Part shown: positions 28,535-30,459 of the stretch, piece after piece
Layout: the number at the start of each line of letters is the position of its first letter
Position numbering within the stretch: position 1 is the stretch's first letter
From: a virus
Length of the DNA stretch: 30,459 nucleotides
Virus record (IMG/VR): IMGVR_UViG_3300013307_000041
Location: 1 to 30,459 of that record
Direction: 5' to 3' (one strand)
Made by a program: the position numbers and the translations under genes
Notes under the pieces: model-generated
Told to the model about the DNA's origin: nothing
Seen by the model: only the letters and a program-made list of their open reading frames with translations
Database searches by the model: none

Positions 28535-29272
28535 CTAGCGGAAATTTTCGGCGAATACTGCGAGGGCGAAGCCCTCCGGGGTGGCGCTGCGGATGTTCTT
28601 CGTTCGGGTCGACTTCCCCCCAGCCTTGGCCCAGCCGGGATTATCCTTCACCGCCGGGACGGGCTTCGTCTGCGGCATGATGAAACCGCCACCGCACCAG
28701 ATCCCGGTCCCTTTCGGATAGGCATCGCGCGCCGGGTATATCTGCGGATAGAGGCGGTGCTGGTGATCCTCCGGCAGATAGCCGCCGTAATAGTACGGGT
28801 GAAACCATTCATCACAGGGACGCCACAGCCTGGAGAGCGCGGAGTGCTTTGGGTTCTCCAGCATCCACGGGATCGTCGATACTGGCTCAAAGTTCCCATT
28901 CTCCACGCTGCAAAAGCCGGAGACGTGCTTAACCATTTTTGCCAGCGCCACGGCCTTTTCCTGAAAGCGCGGGTCCTTCTCGGCTTTCGCTTTCCACCAG
29001 CGAGCGCCAGCGCAAGTAAGCTCGGTACACTCGGCAAAGGATGCGATAAAGATAACGCCTGGCCCGACCTCCTCGGCGATGCGCGACGCCTCCCTGATCG
29101 TGTCGTCAGCGTCAAACATCCGGCCAACGCGTACCAGGTTCGGCTCCTCCGGGTCACGATGGATCCCCGGCTCGTGCTGACCGTCGTACATCCAGCACTC
29201 GACGCCAGCCTTAAGCCACGGATCAACCATGATCCGCGTAAGGTTGAATAAGAAAATCGCCTTACGCTTCAT
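28535..29272 (-). CDS. C5-cytosine methyltransferase-like phage protein
   Basis: 245 residues. The pattern matches phage proteins of the DNA cytosine methyltransferase type. An N-terminal motif-I-like segment (FLFNLTRIMVDPWLKAG) leads to a cysteine loop AECTELTCAGARWW, in the place of the usual PPCT...SGARWF. VENGNFEPVSTIPWMLENPKHS follows (ENP), and the end is GTGIWCGGGFIMP and NIRSATPEGFALAVF. The usual Pro before the catalytic Cys is replaced by Glu, and motif I lacks its glycines, so activity is uncertain. It may methylate or otherwise modify phage DNA, or be a degenerate copy. The ATG at 29272 has GAGG upstream and follows the clamp-like gene directly. Confidence 0.62.
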   Translation of the reverse strand: MKRKAIFLFNLTRIMVDPWLKAGVECWMYDGQHEPGIHRDPEEPNLVRVGRMFDADDTIREASRIAEEVGPGVIFIASFAECTELTCAGARWWKAKAEKDPRFQEKAVALAKMVKHVSGFCSVENGNFEPVSTIPWMLENPKHSALSRLWRPCDEWFHPYYYGGYLPEDHQHRLYPQIYPARDAYPKGTGIWCGGGFIMPQTKPVPAVKDNPGWAKAGGKSTRTKNIRSATPEGFALAVFAENFR

Positions 29273-29273
29273 G

Positions 29274-29867
29274 TTACGGCCTCGCAGGCATGATGATCAT
29301 GGTTGCCGGGCCGCACGGGGTTTCAAACTCAACCCGGATCGGCTGGTCTTTTCCTGCGAGGTGGAGATCGATAAACGGCAGTTTCGCGCCGAACTTTTTC
29401 CCCAGTTTCTCGATCAGGCCCAGATATTGAGAGGCCACCTTGACCTCCGTCGTTGCCTTGGCGTTAGCCTTAGCGCCATCGATCACGCGCTTAAGGTCGG
29501 GATATCGGGAGTCCACGACGTCCACAGTACCCACAGCCAGGCGACACTTGCGAAACCAGCCGTCCGGCAGTTGATCCAGGTCCTTCACCTTGTCGGCGAG
29601 CTGGGGAGTCCAGTACACGATCCCGGCTTTCGTATCAATGACCGCCGTCGAGTAAGCGCGACCGCTGGGGGGAGTGGAGATTTTCAGGATCACGCCATCC
29701 TCCGGCGCGTTAACGATGGCGTGGACGCTGGAGAGGCCGACGTGGCCGTTAGTGGTCTGGATCTCGCTGCCTTTAAAGTGGTAGGCATTCAGGTAGTAAC
29801 GAACATCATTAACGGCCTGGGTCAGCGCATGGGCGCGCAGTGCTTCTACGGGTGCATAAATAATCAT
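29274..29867 (-). CDS. DNA sliding-clamp-like protein (DnaN C-terminal type)
   Basis: 197 residues. The C-terminal half resembles the last domain of bacterial DNA polymerase III beta. SRYPDLKRVIDG fits the F/Y-P-D-Y-x-R-V pattern, VASQYLGLIEKL fits the clamp helix, and PIRVEFETPCGPATMIIMPARP ends like beta (E. coli ends YVVMPMRL). The length is about half of a full clamp (366), so it could be a shorter clamp with more subunits or a clamp mimic. Clamps tether polymerases and repair proteins to DNA. The ATG at 29867 has GGAGAG upstream. It sits between two methyltransferase genes. This is a recognition from short motifs and should be treated as moderate. Confidence 0.5.
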   Translation of the reverse strand: MIIYAPVEALRAHALTQAVNDVRYYLNAYHFKGSEIQTTNGHVGLSSVHAIVNAPEDGVILKISTPPSGRAYSTAVIDTKAGIVYWTPQLADKVKDLDQLPDGWFRKCRLAVGTVDVVDSRYPDLKRVIDGAKANAKATTEVKVASQYLGLIEKLGKKFGAKLPFIDLHLAGKDQPIRVEFETPCGPATMIIMPARP

Positions 29868-29880
29868 CTCTGGTCTCTCC

Positions 29881-30459
29881 TTAAATCAGGCTCTTGCCTG
29901 CGTACATCATTTCGGTAAGCGTGATGTATTCCGTTTTCACATCGCCACGCTTGCGCGGCTTGATCAGGAACAACACGGACGACTTAGGATTTTTGTTGCC
30001 TGCCTTTTTGGTAATCGGATCTACGTAAGCAACGCGCCCGGACGTTTCGCCGTCACTGGTCATAATCACCAGATCGGAAGAGTGATCGAGAGCCAGCTTA
30101 AACCAGGCCGTAGACGGATCGCAGTTGACGAGGAGCACGGTAGATACGCCGCGCTTCTTGGCCTGCTCGATGGCCTTGCGCACAAACGGCATCGGTTCAG
30201 AGTATGGCGGGTTACACCACGCCATACCGTTCTCCGCGCCCCAGTCGACGCCATCACGGAGCGCATCGGTCTCCTCGTCCAGGTAGCAGGCACAGAGGGC
30301 GTTAACCTTCTCGGCGGCCACGTCGATCCCAAACTAGCCGAAGCGTTTGCGCGCCCAGTCAAAAAGCCACTTTGGCGTCTGCCATTTCTGGCGCACATTG
30401 TCCGGCGTCTTGCTGCCTTTGAAACGGCGACCGCTCACGCGATCCTCATTTAGCGCGTC
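29881..30459 (-). pseudogene. Dam-type DNA N6-adenine methyltransferase, interrupted by an in-frame TAG and cut by the right edge
   Basis: Reading right to left, the frame is open from the window edge: FKGSKTPDNVRQKWQTPKWL, then FDWARKRFG, then TAG (30336-30334), then FGIDVAAEKVNALCACYL, WCNPPYSEP (catalytic NPPY), TVLLVNCDPSTAWF and GRVAYVDP. Both sides match the phage Dam family (W-x-TP-x-W-L-F at the N-terminus, D-A/V-A-A-x2-x-N-A then NPPY), in the same frame. The protein is therefore whole except for one stop codon. The only start after the stop is a GTG at 30321 with no ribosome site and without the N-terminal part. It may be an inactivated gene, an amber read-through gene, or a single-base sequence error. 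Confidence 0.75.

Overview
The window is a segment of a tailed double-stranded DNA phage with a podovirus (P22/Sf6-type) virion. It is GC-rich and densely packed, with genes that mostly overlap or abut. The host is probably a gamma-proteobacterium, most likely an enterobacterium. The reasons are a lambda-R-type endolysin, a lambda-S-like holin, nested Rz/Rz1 spanins, a head and tail-hub module in P22 order, and promoter-like sites that fit the sigma-70 pattern. No integrase, CI-type repressor, tailspike or tRNA was seen in the window, so lifestyle cannot be judged from this piece.

Layout. (1) About 1-15325, minus strand: the late module, read right to left. The order is TerS candidate, an HExxH protein, Sf6-like TerL, P22-like portal, three small unknowns, scaffold, P22-like coat with an insertion domain, a repeat-tailed unknown, gp4-like tail accessory factor, gp10-like hub factor, gp26-like needle, gp14-like protein, gp7-like and gp20-like ejection proteins, and a transglycosylase gp16 analogue cut by the left edge. 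(2) About 15402-20048, minus strand: small accessory genes (zinc-binding proteins, membrane proteins, unknowns) with several sigma-70-like promoters. (3) 20049-22133: a RepA/RecA-like ATPase gene flanked on both sides by repeats of a GGTTACA/GGTTTCA motif. This is a candidate origin or operator region. (4) 22134-26497, plus strand: small unknown genes, many separated by GC-rich hairpins, then a complete lysis cassette of holin, endolysin and Rz with embedded Rz1. (5) 26524-30459, minus strand: an Ig-domain protein, a 33-residue membrane protein, a two-repeat Myb/SANT-like protein, two unknowns, a C5-cytosine-methyltransferase-like protein, a sliding-clamp-like protein and a Dam-type adenine methyltransferase gene interrupted by an in-frame TAG.

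How the parts work together. TerS and TerL package DNA through the portal into a coat shell built on the scaffold. gp4, gp10 and gp26 analogues close the vertex, and the gp7, gp20 and gp16 analogues are ejected to make a channel through the envelope. The ATPase, clamp-like and methyltransferase genes point to phage replication and DNA modification, and the plus-strand cassette lyses the host. The points most worth checking are the amber-interrupted Dam gene, the clamp-like protein, the HExxH protein between the terminase genes, the hairpin that covers the TerS ribosome binding site, the holin start region, and the repeats around the ATPase gene. All identifications come from reading motifs and gene order; no database search was run.
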